From Prevotellaceae bacterium (lineage in GTDB: Bacteria; Bacteroidota; Bacteroidia; Bacteroidales; Bacteroidaceae), in assembly GCA_021204865.1 (NCBI GenBank), contig JAJPYQ010000058.1, positions 1-64,000 of the forward strand: 64,000 nt of DNA. The letters are read 5' to 3'. Positions 50,304 through 58,198 of the stretch are shown piece by piece. Each line of letters starts with the position of its first letter. Position 1 is the first letter of the stretch. A model generated the notes under the pieces. That model made no database searches. It saw only the letters and a program-made list of their open reading frames with translations, and was not told where the DNA came from. The translations under genes were made by a program, and so were the position numbers.

Positions 50304-53300
50304 TTACTTCCTCGCCTTCACCGGCTCGCCCTGCTTGTTACCTATGATGAGGTACGCCACGGGCGCTGCCACGAACATCGAGGAGAACGTGCCGAACACC
50401 ACGCCCAGTATCATGGCGAAGGAGAAGCTTATGATGCTGTCCGCCCCCTTGAAGAAGAGGCCAATGACGAAGATGACGGCCAGGACGATGAACGTGCTCA
50501 CCGAGGTGTTGACGGTGCGGTTAAGCGTGATGTTCAGGCTCTCGTTGAAGAGGTTGTGCTTGTCGTGCGTCGGGTGGTCGTGCAGGCTCTCACGGATACG
50601 GTCGAACACCACCACCTTGTCGTTGATGGAGTAACCTATAGCCGTCAGGATAGCTCCTATGAAGGTCTGGTCTATCTCAAGGGAGAAGGGCACTAAGCCC
50701 CACAGTATGGCGTACGCCCCGAGGATGATGATGATGTCGCATATCAACGCCACGATGGCCCCCACGGAGAAGGCGAGGTTGCGGAAGCGCAACAGTATAT
50801 AAAGGAATATAGCCACGAAGGCGAGAGCCACTGCTATCATCGCCCCTCGGGTGATGTCCTCGGCGACCGAAGGTCCCACCTTCTGGCTGCTGATAATTGA
50901 GCCTCCCTCACGCACGTCGCGGTTGATGAAGGTGCTCATCTCAAGGTCTTGCGCCAGCAGCCCTGCCTCCTTGAGGGTGGTGAAGAGCTTCTCCTCAATC
51001 TCGCTGTCCACCTCGATGCCGTCCTCGTCTATGCGGTAGTTGGTGGAGATGCGTATCGTCTGCCCGTCAGTGCCTATGGCGATGGCGCTGGTGTTGCTCT
51101 CGGGGAAGGCGTTGTCGAGCAAGGCGCGCACCTGCTCAGGCTCAATCTGCTTGTCGAAGACCACCACGAAGTTCCTTCCGCCCGTGAAGTCGATGCTCTT
51201 GCTGAAGCCTCGGGTGAAGATGACGGCAAGGCATATAACGGCAAGAGCGCCGAAGACGATGAAGCTCTTCTTGCGGTTGTCCATGAACTTGAACGTGGGG
51301 TTCTTGAAGGAGATAGCCTGCCCTGCCTTGGTGGTGAACGTCACGCCGAGCCACTTGTCCCGCTTCATTGCCGCCGAGTAGACGACACGTGTGAGGAAGA
51401 CTGCCGTGAAGAAGCTTACGCAGATACCGATGAAGAGCGTCGTGGCAAAGCCTCTTATCGGTCCCGTTCCGAAGTAGTAGAGGATGATGGCTGTGATAAT
51501 AGAGGTAAGGTTGGAGTCGAAGATGGCGCTGAAGGCGTTGCTGTAGCCCGCCTCGAGAGCCTCACGCACCCGCTTGCCTGCCTTCATCTCCTCCTTCGTG
51601 CGCTCGTAGATAAGCACGTTGGCGTCCACCGCCATACCAAGCGAGAGCACCATACCCGCTATGCCGCTCATCGTCAGTGCCGCTTGGAAGCTGGTGAGTA
51701 TGCCTACGGTGAAGAAGAGGTTGAGCAACAGGGCGCAGTTGGCCACCATACCCGGTATGCCGCCGTACATCACCACCATATATATCATAAGGATGATGAA
51801 GGCGATGACGAAGCTGTACACTCCCATGCGTATTGACTCAGCCCCGAGGGTAGGACCGACTATCTCCTCGCTCACGATGTGTGCGGGAGCGGGCATCTTG
51901 CCCGACTCGAGCACGTTGGCAAGGTCTTTCGTGTCCTCAGGCGTGAAGTTGCCCGTTATCTGACTGTTGCCTCCCGTTATCTCGTTCTGCACGGTGGGCG
52001 CACTGTACACGTTATCGTCGAGGACAATGGCAATGCACTTGCCCACGTTGAGCTTGGTGAGTGCAGCCCAACGCCTTGCCCCGTCCACGTTCATCTTCAT
52101 GCTTACGCAAGGGCGGCCGTTTTGGTCGAACTCGTCGCTCGCCCCCGTTATTACGTCGCCCTCAAGCGGTGCCCGTCCGTCACGCTCGGTCACACGGATG
52201 GCGTAGAGGTAATAGTAATCCGAAGCGTCGGTGCTGTTAATGCCCTTTGCGCCCCAGCGGAGGCGAAGGTCGGAGGGAAAGATTTGCTTAGCCTCAGGCG
52301 TATCGAAGAGCTCGGAGATGGCTTCGAGGTTGCGCTTGTGGGCAATGCCGACGACGCAGCCCATCGTTGGTTGCACCTGAAGGCGGGAGAGCAAGGGGTG
52401 TTCCTTTTGCAGCTTCTCTATGTCCACGTTGCTGTTCTCGGCTGCCTGTGCTGCCTCGCCAGTGACGTTGGCAAGAGCTTCCCCAAGGTCTGCCTTGGCT
52501 TTCTCTGTGGTATCAGGCTCAGCTTCTGCCACTTTCTCGGTAGCCTCCTCTGCTTGCTCAACGGCAGCGGTGTCAGGGGTCTCGGTGTTCACGGCAGCAA
52601 GGCGGCTGTCCAGTTCTATAAGGCTTTGGTAAATCTCTTGTGCGTCGTATGTCTCCCAGAACTCAAGGTTGGCGCTCCCTTGCAGCAGGTTGCGCACGCG
52701 CTCAGGCTCTTTCACGCCAGGCATCTCCACCATTATGCGCCCCTCCTGCCCCTCGAGTGCCTGTATGTTAGGCTGAACCACACCGAAGCGGTCGATACGT
52801 GTGCGCAGGACGTTGTAGGAGTTGCTGATGGCAGACTTAACCTCGGCTCGCAAGACCTTCTCCACGTCCTTGTCGCTCGTCTTCGTGCCCACCTTGTCAC
52901 GCAGCTGTTGTGTGGCGAACAGCTCGGCGAGAGTGCCGTTGGGAGCTATCTCCTTGTAGTGCTTTATGAAGAGGGTGATGAAGTCGCCTTGCCCTGCGGC
53001 GGTCTCCTTCTGTGCAATCTCCACAGCCTTGGCGAAGTTCTCGTTGGTGAGTTCCTTGTGGTCTGAGAGAGCCTTCACCACGTCTCCTACGCTTACCTCG
53101 AGGATGACGTTCATGCCGCCCTTAAGGTCGAGACCCAGTCCAAGCCCCAGCTCACGGCACTGTTTCAGCGTCCACACGTTGCAGTACACCTTGACGTTGG
53201 TGAGCGAGTCGATATATCGCTGTCCTGCCTCTTCGCCTGCGGTGGCGGAGATCCTCTCGGCTTTCTTCTCGTGGTAGCTTACCACCCATCCGAAGCTCAT

Positions 53301-53363
53301 ATAGAAGAGGCAGATGAGTGCGAGCAAGACGGCGATAAGAGTTACAAATCCTTTGTTTCGCAT
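50304..53363 (-). CDS. secDF: SecDF fusion, protein-export membrane protein
   Basis: 1019 residues, SecD and SecF in one chain as is usual in Bacteroidetes. The SecD part has LGLDLKGGMNVILEV, a periplasmic P1 domain with an Ala/Glu-rich insert (residues about 245-310), and the RND helices with GMAVDANVLIYERTKEEM. The SecF part starts near residue 680 with FTRGFSKSIDFTGGRNF and has the DKVVVFDRIRE motif. It uses the proton gradient to pull exported proteins from SecYEG, and so supplies all T9SS and lipoprotein cargo. Confidence 0.95.
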   Translation of the reverse strand: MRNKGFVTLIAVLLALICLFYMSFGWVVSYHEKKAERISATAGEEAGQRYIDSLTNVKVYCNVWTLKQCRELGLGLGLDLKGGMNVILEVSVGDVVKALSDHKELTNENFAKAVEIAQKETAAGQGDFITLFIKHYKEIAPNGTLAELFATQQLRDKVGTKTSDKDVEKVLRAEVKSAISNSYNVLRTRIDRFGVVQPNIQALEGQEGRIMVEMPGVKEPERVRNLLQGSANLEFWETYDAQEIYQSLIELDSRLAAVNTETPDTAAVEQAEEATEKVAEAEPDTTEKAKADLGEALANVTGEAAQAAENSNVDIEKLQKEHPLLSRLQVQPTMGCVVGIAHKRNLEAISELFDTPEAKQIFPSDLRLRWGAKGINSTDASDYYYLYAIRVTERDGRAPLEGDVITGASDEFDQNGRPCVSMKMNVDGARRWAALTKLNVGKCIAIVLDDNVYSAPTVQNEITGGNSQITGNFTPEDTKDLANVLESGKMPAPAHIVSEEIVGPTLGAESIRMGVYSFVIAFIILMIYMVVMYGGIPGMVANCALLLNLFFTVGILTSFQAALTMSGIAGMVLSLGMAVDANVLIYERTKEEMKAGKRVREALEAGYSNAFSAIFDSNLTSIITAIILYYFGTGPIRGFATTLFIGICVSFFTAVFLTRVVYSAAMKRDKWLGVTFTTKAGQAISFKNPTFKFMDNRKKSFIVFGALAVICLAVIFTRGFSKSIDFTGGRNFVVVFDKQIEPEQVRALLDNAFPESNTSAIAIGTDGQTIRISTNYRIDEDGIEVDSEIEEKLFTTLKEAGLLAQDLEMSTFINRDVREGGSIISSQKVGPSVAEDITRGAMIAVALAFVAIFLYILLRFRNLAFSVGAIVALICDIIIILGAYAILWGLVPFSLEIDQTFIGAILTAIGYSINDKVVVFDRIRESLHDHPTHDKHNLFNESLNITLNRTVNTSVSTFIVLAVIFVIGLFFKGADSIISFSFAMILGVVFGTFSSMFVAAPVAYLIIGNKQGEPVKARK

Positions 53364-53445
53364 TGTTGTTATGTAGGTTATTGTTTTTGTATATTCCTGC
53401 GGTCAGTAAGGGCGGAGTAAAGTCCGCATTAAGCCATTTAGTGCG

Positions 53446-53453
53446 CAAAGATA
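53446..53453 (-). promoter_or_regulatory. -7 box of secDF, with leader hairpin
   Basis: Minus-strand TATCTTTG, perfect -7 match, 83 bp before the ATG. The leader contains GCGGActttacTCCGC (53412-53427), a possible regulatory hairpin. No clear -33 box. Confidence 0.6.
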
Positions 53454-53528
53454 GCGTTTTTTCACGCTTGTATAATAAAAGCAGGGCAAAAATTTGATTT
53501 TCCTGCGCATCTCCATCCCCATCGTCTC

Positions 53529-53655
53529 GTGCGGTTGAGAGAAAAAGAATGTGCGGTTGAGAGAAAAAGTCGGTGCGGTCGGGAGAAAAAGATAGCGCGG
53601 TCGAGGGGCATCGTCTCGCTATGTTTTAGTCAACGTCTCGCTAACGAAGTCTCTT
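53529..53655 (-). repeat. 22-bp arrays, both families of the 12.6-13.3 kb region
   Basis: Three 22-bp units (53529, 53551, 53573) containing GGTTGAGAGAAAAAG are the reverse complement of the array at 13238-13303; a fourth is partial. They run directly into about one and a half units of the AGCGAGAC...AAAACAT family (53618-53655), also reversed. The two families thus sit side by side here as they do 40 kb away. Confidence 0.82.
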
Positions 53656-53663
53656 CGGGGTTA

Positions 53664-54737
53664 TTAATACTTCCTGCGCAGCTTCACTATCAGGGGATAA
53701 TGGTCGGAGAGCAGGCTGGAGTTGTCGACGCGGGCGCTGAGGGTCTGCCAGTCGTTTGAGTGGAAGAGGTGGTCGATGCGGAAGAGGAAGAGGTGCTCGT
53801 TGTAGCTCACGCCTATGCCGAAGCCCTTGTTTCGGTAGGCATTCTCGAGGCGGCGGGAGAGTTGCTGGCAGGCGTAGGAGATGGGCGTGTCGTTGAAGTC
53901 GCCGCAGACGATGACGGAGGCGCGGGCGAAGTGCGTGTCGAGGGCTGCGGTGAGGGTGTCCGTCTGCCTGCCCCTGTTGCTCTGCGAGTTGGCGAGCTTG
54001 CCCCATAGCCGCTTGCCTTCCTGCTTAAGCTCGTTTCTGTCGCGAGACTTGAGTGCCGCCTTGCCGTCGTATTTGTCTTCTGTCGATAGGAAGTTGCTCT
54101 CGAGGTGCGTGTTCATCACCACGAGCGTGTCCTCGCCTCGGAGCAGCTCATAGACGTTGACCCCGTTGTTCAGCGAGGTTTTTGCGCTGAGCGTGTCGTG
54201 CGAGAGGATTGGGAAGCGGCTGTAGATGGTGCGCCCATTTGTCTCGTGGTGCTCGTAGCCCTGCTCCAAGAGCCTTTCCTTAAGGTCGGCTGCTATCTTG
54301 CCCCCGGCGCACTCTTGCAGGCATATTATGTCTGCGTCGACGCTGTCGATGTAGGCGAACAGCTCCTCCTGCCGCTCCTTTATGTCCTTGTAGGTGAAGT
54401 TCATCACGTTCCAGCTCAGGATGGTAAGGTCAGCGTCCGCCTGTGTGGGGGAGCGGTGCAAGGGGAAGTAGTCGAGGATGAAGCCGCCTGTCAGCAGAAT
54501 GCCAATAAGAGGCACGAGTGCGTACTTAGGCTTGAAGAGGAGCCAGAAGGGAAGCCAAAGCAGGTTGAAGAGCAGGATGATGGGGAACGTGAGGCAAGCC
54601 ACTGCGAGGCGGGGGCAAAAGTAGGGCGGCACCCACGTCAGGAGGCAGCAAGCCCATAGCAAGAGCAGCGAGACAATGTCGGCGCTGAGGAAGACACCCG
54701 TCAGGAACCGTCTTATGCGCTTGCCCCGACGCTTCAT
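53664..54737 (-). CDS. EEP-family (endonuclease/exonuclease/phosphatase) membrane protein
   Basis: 357 residues from the ATG at 54737, which overlaps the rhomboid stop as ATGA. Two to three N-terminal membrane helices (to about residue 85), then an EEP domain: ILSWNVMNFTY, ICLQECAG, VVMNTHLES, VIVCGDFNDTPISYA, RIDHLFHS and LLSDHYPLIVKLRRKY, covering metal Asn and Glu, catalytic His and Asp. A membrane-bound nuclease or phosphodiesterase; the substrate is unknown. Confidence 0.88.
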   Translation of the reverse strand: MKRRGKRIRRFLTGVFLSADIVSLLLLWACCLLTWVPPYFCPRLAVACLTFPIILLFNLLWLPFWLLFKPKYALVPLIGILLTGGFILDYFPLHRSPTQADADLTILSWNVMNFTYKDIKERQEELFAYIDSVDADIICLQECAGGKIAADLKERLLEQGYEHHETNGRTIYSRFPILSHDTLSAKTSLNNGVNVYELLRGEDTLVVMNTHLESNFLSTEDKYDGKAALKSRDRNELKQEGKRLWGKLANSQSNRGRQTDTLTAALDTHFARASVIVCGDFNDTPISYACQQLSRRLENAYRNKGFGIGVSYNEHLFLFRIDHLFHSNDWQTLSARVDNSSLLSDHYPLIVKLRRKY

Positions 54738-55594
54738 CACCTGCCGCCCGCGTTGAAGAGCTTGCGCTTCTCCTCCTCGGTGAGGCTGCCGTAGCCGTGC
54801 CGCTTCACCTTGTCGAGGATGCGGTCTATCTCCTCGTCCGCAGCCTTGCGCCGCGCGTTGTAGTCCATCTCGTCGGTGAACCTGCCCCCTGGCCTTGCCT
54901 TCATCTTGGGCTTCCGCCTGCGGCTCGTCAGCTTCTGCCACCACGAGCGCCCTCCATTGCTTGGCTTTCTCCAGTGCAGCAGAAGCACGAGGGCGAAGAG
55001 CATGCCACCGAGATGCGCCATGTGAGCCACCCCGTCTCCGCTTGAGAAGACGGCTGAGAGCAGCTCGATGACGGCGTAGGCAGCCACGAAGTACTTCGCC
55101 TTGATGGGGATGGGGATGGGGATGATGAACATCTTCTCGTTGGGGAAGGTCATGCCGAAGGCGAGCAGGATGCCGTATATCGCCCCCGACGCGCCGACGG
55201 TTGTCCAACCGTTAAGAAGCGGCCTCACTTCGCTGACGGGGAACTGCGAGTAGGGGCTTGCGTAGAACTCCACGAACTGCACCAGCTCCTGCATTATGCC
55301 CGCCCCTATGCCGCAGACGAAGTAGAAGACGAGGAAGCGCCTTACGCCAAGCACCTGCTCCACTATGCGCCCGAACATCCACAGGGCGAACATATTGAAG
55401 AAGAGATGCCCAAGGTTGCCGTGCACGAACATATAGGTGACGAACTGGTAGAGGCGGAAGTGCGAGGCAAGCACGAAGTGAAGCCCGAGGAGGCTTGACA
55501 GGTACACGCCCCTCGTCTCGAACACGAAGGTGGCGACGAACGCCAGTATGTTGATGATGAGCAGGTTCTTCGTTACGGGAGGAGTGCGGAACAT
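54737..55594 (-). CDS. Rhomboid family intramembrane serine protease
   Basis: 285 residues with six or seven membrane helices. Catalytic Ser in TVGASGAIYGI and His in VAHMAHLGGML; the oxyanion region is VTYMFVHGNLGHLFFNMFAL. A basic cytoplasmic tail follows (residues 215-285), ending with a helical segment and LTEEEKRKLFNAGGR. It cleaves membrane proteins within the bilayer; substrate unknown. Paired with the EEP protein by a 4-bp overlap, a common Bacteroidales pair. Confidence 0.92.
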   Translation of the reverse strand: MFRTPPVTKNLLIINILAFVATFVFETRGVYLSSLLGLHFVLASHFRLYQFVTYMFVHGNLGHLFFNMFALWMFGRIVEQVLGVRRFLVFYFVCGIGAGIMQELVQFVEFYASPYSQFPVSEVRPLLNGWTTVGASGAIYGILLAFGMTFPNEKMFIIPIPIPIKAKYFVAAYAVIELLSAVFSSGDGVAHMAHLGGMLFALVLLLHWRKPSNGGRSWWQKLTSRRRKPKMKARPGGRFTDEMDYNARRKAADEEIDRILDKVKRHGYGSLTEEEKRKLFNAGGR

Positions 55595-55623
55595 ATCAGT
55601 GAGGCTTTGCTGTCAGTAGGGTG

Positions 55624-55631
55624 CAAAAGTA
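55624..55631 (-). promoter_or_regulatory. -7 box of the rhomboid-EEP operon
   Basis: Minus-strand TACTTTTG, matching TAnnTTTG, 30 bp before the ATG. It is divergent from the argS promoter. Confidence 0.6.
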
Positions 55632-55652
55632 CGTATTTTAGCTTGAACTATG

Positions 55653-55681
55653 GCATAAGCCTCGCTTTTTTACTAACTTCG
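55653..55681 (+). promoter_or_regulatory. Promoter of argS
   Basis: TTG (55653-55655), 18-bp spacer, TAACTTCG (55674-55681), one base off the -7 consensus; 28 bp before the ATG. Confidence 0.65.
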
Positions 55682-55708
55682 CAGCCCAAACGACACACTT
55701 AGAGGACT

Positions 55709-57499
55709 ATGGAGCTTACCAGTAAGATAGAGGCTTGCGTCAGGGCGGCGCTCAAGGATTTGTACGGGTTGGACGTGACGGTGCAGTTGCAGGAGACACG
55801 CCCCGAGTTCGAGGGCAGCCTGACGCTGGTGGTGTTCCCCTTCCTTAAGGCGAGCCACAAGAAGCCCGAGGACACGGCGAGGGAGATAGGCGACTACCTT
55901 ATCAGCAACAGCGAGGGGGCGGTGGAGAAGTACAACGCCGTGAAGGGCTTCCTCAACCTCACCGTCAGCACGGCTGAGTGGACGGCAGAGCTTAACACCA
56001 TTCAGCAGAACCCACGCTACGGCTTCACCGAGCCAAGCGACAACGCCCCGTTGGTGATGATAGAGTACTCGAGCCCCAACACCAACAAGCCCCTGCACCT
56101 CGGCCACGTGCGCAACAACCTGCTGGGCTGGGCGTTGGCGAACGTGATGGAGGCTAACGGCTGCAAGGTGGTGAAGACCAACATCGTCAACGACCGTGGC
56201 ATACACATCTGCAAGAGCATGCTCGCTTGGCTCAGGTACGGAGGCGGGGAGACCCCCGAGACGAGCGGCAAGAAGGGCGACCACCTCATCGGCGACTACT
56301 ACGTGGCGTTCGACCAGCACTACCGCGAGCAGGTGAAGCAGCTCACGGAGCAGGGCATGGACGAGGAGGAGGCTAAGCGGGAAGCACCTCTTATCAAGGA
56401 GGCGCACGAGATGCTGGTGAAGTGGGAGCAGGGCGACCCTGAGGTGCGTGCCCTTTGGCGGCAGATGAACGAGTGGGTGTACGCAGGCTTCAGCGAGACG
56501 TACAAGGCGCTTGGCGTGAGCTTCGACAAGATATACTACGAGAGCGAGACCTACCTCGAGGGCAAGCGGAAGGTGCTTGAGGGGCTGGAGCAGGGCATCT
56601 TCTACCGACGGGAGGACGGCAGCGTGTGGGCTGACCTAAGGGCAGAGGGGCTTGACGAGAAGCTCTTGCTTAGGGCGGACGGCACGTCGGTGTACATGAC
56701 GCAGGACATAGGCACTGCCAAGCTGCGCTTCGAGGATTACCCGATAGACAAGATGATATACGTCGTGGGCAACGAGCAGAACTACCACTTCCAGGTGCTG
56801 AGCATACTCTTGGACAAGCTCGGCTTCTCGTGGGGCAAGGGCTTGGTGCACTTCTCCTACGGCATGGTGGAGCTGCCCAACGGCAAGATGAAGAGCCGTG
56901 AGGGCACGGTGGTGGACGCTGATGACCTCATCGCCAAGATGATAGAGGAGGCAGCCTCGGTCAGCGCAGACAAGGTGAAGAGCCTCGAGGGCGTCACCCC
57001 CGAGGAGGCACGGGAGACGGCTCGCATCGTGGGAATGGGCGCACTGAAGTACTTCATACTGAAGGTGGACGCACGCAAGAACATGCTCTTCAACCCTGAG
57101 GAGAGCATCGACTTCAACGGCAACACGGGTCCCTTCATCCTCTACACTTACGCCCGCATACGCAGCATACTGCGCAAGGCGGAGGCGGAGGGCTTAAGCC
57201 TGCCGTCCACACTGCCCGTGCCCTCCGACATCAACCCCAAGGAGACGAGCCTCATACAGCACCTTGGGCTGTTCCCCACGGTGGTGCGACAGGCCGCACA
57301 GGACTACAACCCCTCGTGCATCGCCAACTACTGCTACGACCTTGTGAAGGAGTACAACCAGTTCTACCACGACTTCAGCGTCCTTCACGAGGCGGACAGC
57401 CTTAAGCGCACCCTTCGCCTCGCCCTCTCTGCGGCGGTGAGCAAGGTGGTGAAGAGCGCGATGGGCATACTTGGCATCGAGGTGCCGGAGAGGATGTGA
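55709..57499 (+). CDS. argS: Arginyl-tRNA synthetase
   Basis: 596 residues. N-terminal Add-1 domain, then the HIGH motif in SSPNTNKPLHLGHVRNNLLG, the TDIG-type segment MTQDIGTAKLRF, the KMSKS-equivalent KMKSREGTVVDADDL, and a C-terminal anticodon-binding DALR domain ending LGIEVPERM. Charges tRNA-Arg. Normal length and all motifs present. Confidence 0.97.
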   Translation: MELTSKIEACVRAALKDLYGLDVTVQLQETRPEFEGSLTLVVFPFLKASHKKPEDTAREIGDYLISNSEGAVEKYNAVKGFLNLTVSTAEWTAELNTIQQNPRYGFTEPSDNAPLVMIEYSSPNTNKPLHLGHVRNNLLGWALANVMEANGCKVVKTNIVNDRGIHICKSMLAWLRYGGGETPETSGKKGDHLIGDYYVAFDQHYREQVKQLTEQGMDEEEAKREAPLIKEAHEMLVKWEQGDPEVRALWRQMNEWVYAGFSETYKALGVSFDKIYYESETYLEGKRKVLEGLEQGIFYRREDGSVWADLRAEGLDEKLLLRADGTSVYMTQDIGTAKLRFEDYPIDKMIYVVGNEQNYHFQVLSILLDKLGFSWGKGLVHFSYGMVELPNGKMKSREGTVVDADDLIAKMIEEAASVSADKVKSLEGVTPEEARETARIVGMGALKYFILKVDARKNMLFNPEESIDFNGNTGPFILYTYARIRSILRKAEAEGLSLPSTLPVPSDINPKETSLIQHLGLFPTVVRQAAQDYNPSCIANYCYDLVKEYNQFYHDFSVLHEADSLKRTLRLALSAAVSKVVKSAMGILGIEVPERM

Positions 57500-57927
57500 T
57501 GGCTTACCCACTGGAAGGCATACGGGAGGCGTGGACGGTGGATGCGAGCTGCACGGGCAACCCCGGGCCGATGGAGTACCGCTGCGTGCACATCCCCTCG
57601 GGCAGGCAGGTGTTCCGCTATGGTCCCCTGCAAGGCACTAACAACATAGGGGAGTTCCTCGCCATCGTGCACGCCCTCGCCTTGCAGAAGCAGAGGGGAG
57701 TGAGCGGTGTCCCCGTCTTCACCGACAGCAAGACCGCCCTCGCCTGGGTGCGGGACAAGATGGCACGCACCACCCTTCAGCTCACCCCTCAGACAGAGAA
57801 AGCCCTCGAGCTTACACGGCGGGCGGAGGCTTGGCTTCGTGGCAACGCCTACTCCACGGAGCTCAGGAAGTGGGACACCGAGCAGTGGGGCGAGATACCG
57901 GCGGACTTCGGCAGGAAGAAGTCTTAG
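57499..57927 (+). CDS. rnhA: Type I ribonuclease H
   Basis: 142 residues from the ATG at 57499, overlapping the argS stop (TGATG). Catalytic acids: Asp in TVDASCTGNPGPMEYR, Glu in NNIGEFLAIVHAL, Asp in VFTDSKTALAWV, and a last Asp probably in KWDTEQWGEIPADFG. It lacks the N-terminal viroplasmin/hybrid-binding domain found in many Bacteroidetes RNase H proteins. It removes RNA from RNA-DNA hybrids. Confidence 0.88.
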   Translation: MAYPLEGIREAWTVDASCTGNPGPMEYRCVHIPSGRQVFRYGPLQGTNNIGEFLAIVHALALQKQRGVSGVPVFTDSKTALAWVRDKMARTTLQLTPQTEKALELTRRAEAWLRGNAYSTELRKWDTEQWGEIPADFGRKKS

Positions 57928-58006
57928 CCATCTTCCGTAACACCTATATAACAGGGACCGTGGCGACCCTTTAAGGGGCTTCGTGAAGCCTGTATAAGAG
58001 TCACCA

Positions 58007-58126
58007 GGCAACCCCTCGCAAGGGGTTCAAGGCAACCCCTCGCAAGGGGTTGCTTAACGCCTCACCGTGAGGCGTAACGGACCCTCACTGTGAGGCGTTG
58101 CGAAGCCTCAGGTAGAGGCACGAAGA
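58007..58126. repeat. 24-bp hairpin array with structure kept, sequence changed
   Basis: Five phased 24-bp units: 58007, 58031, 58055, 58079 and 58103. The hairpins are AACCCCTcgcaAGGGGTT (twice), ACGCCTCAccgTGAGGCGT, CCTCActgTGAGG and GCCTCaggtaGAGGC. The phase is kept while stem sequences differ. The unit family is shared with 10295-10414. Confidence 0.82.
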
Positions 58127-58169
58127 AAGCCTAAGTACCGGCGCCGGCGCGCGTCAAGTACTTAGGCTT
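58127..58169. terminator. Strong hairpin between convergent rnhA and CotH genes
   Basis: AAGCCTAAGTAC (58127-58138) pairs perfectly with GTACTTAGGCTT (58158-58169); the 19-base loop itself contains a CCGGCGCCGG palindrome. It lies 30 bp beyond the CotH-gene stop, so it likely ends both transcripts. Confidence 0.7.
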
Positions 58170-58198
58170 GGGTCTGCCCTAAGGCGGTGTGGTTTAGG

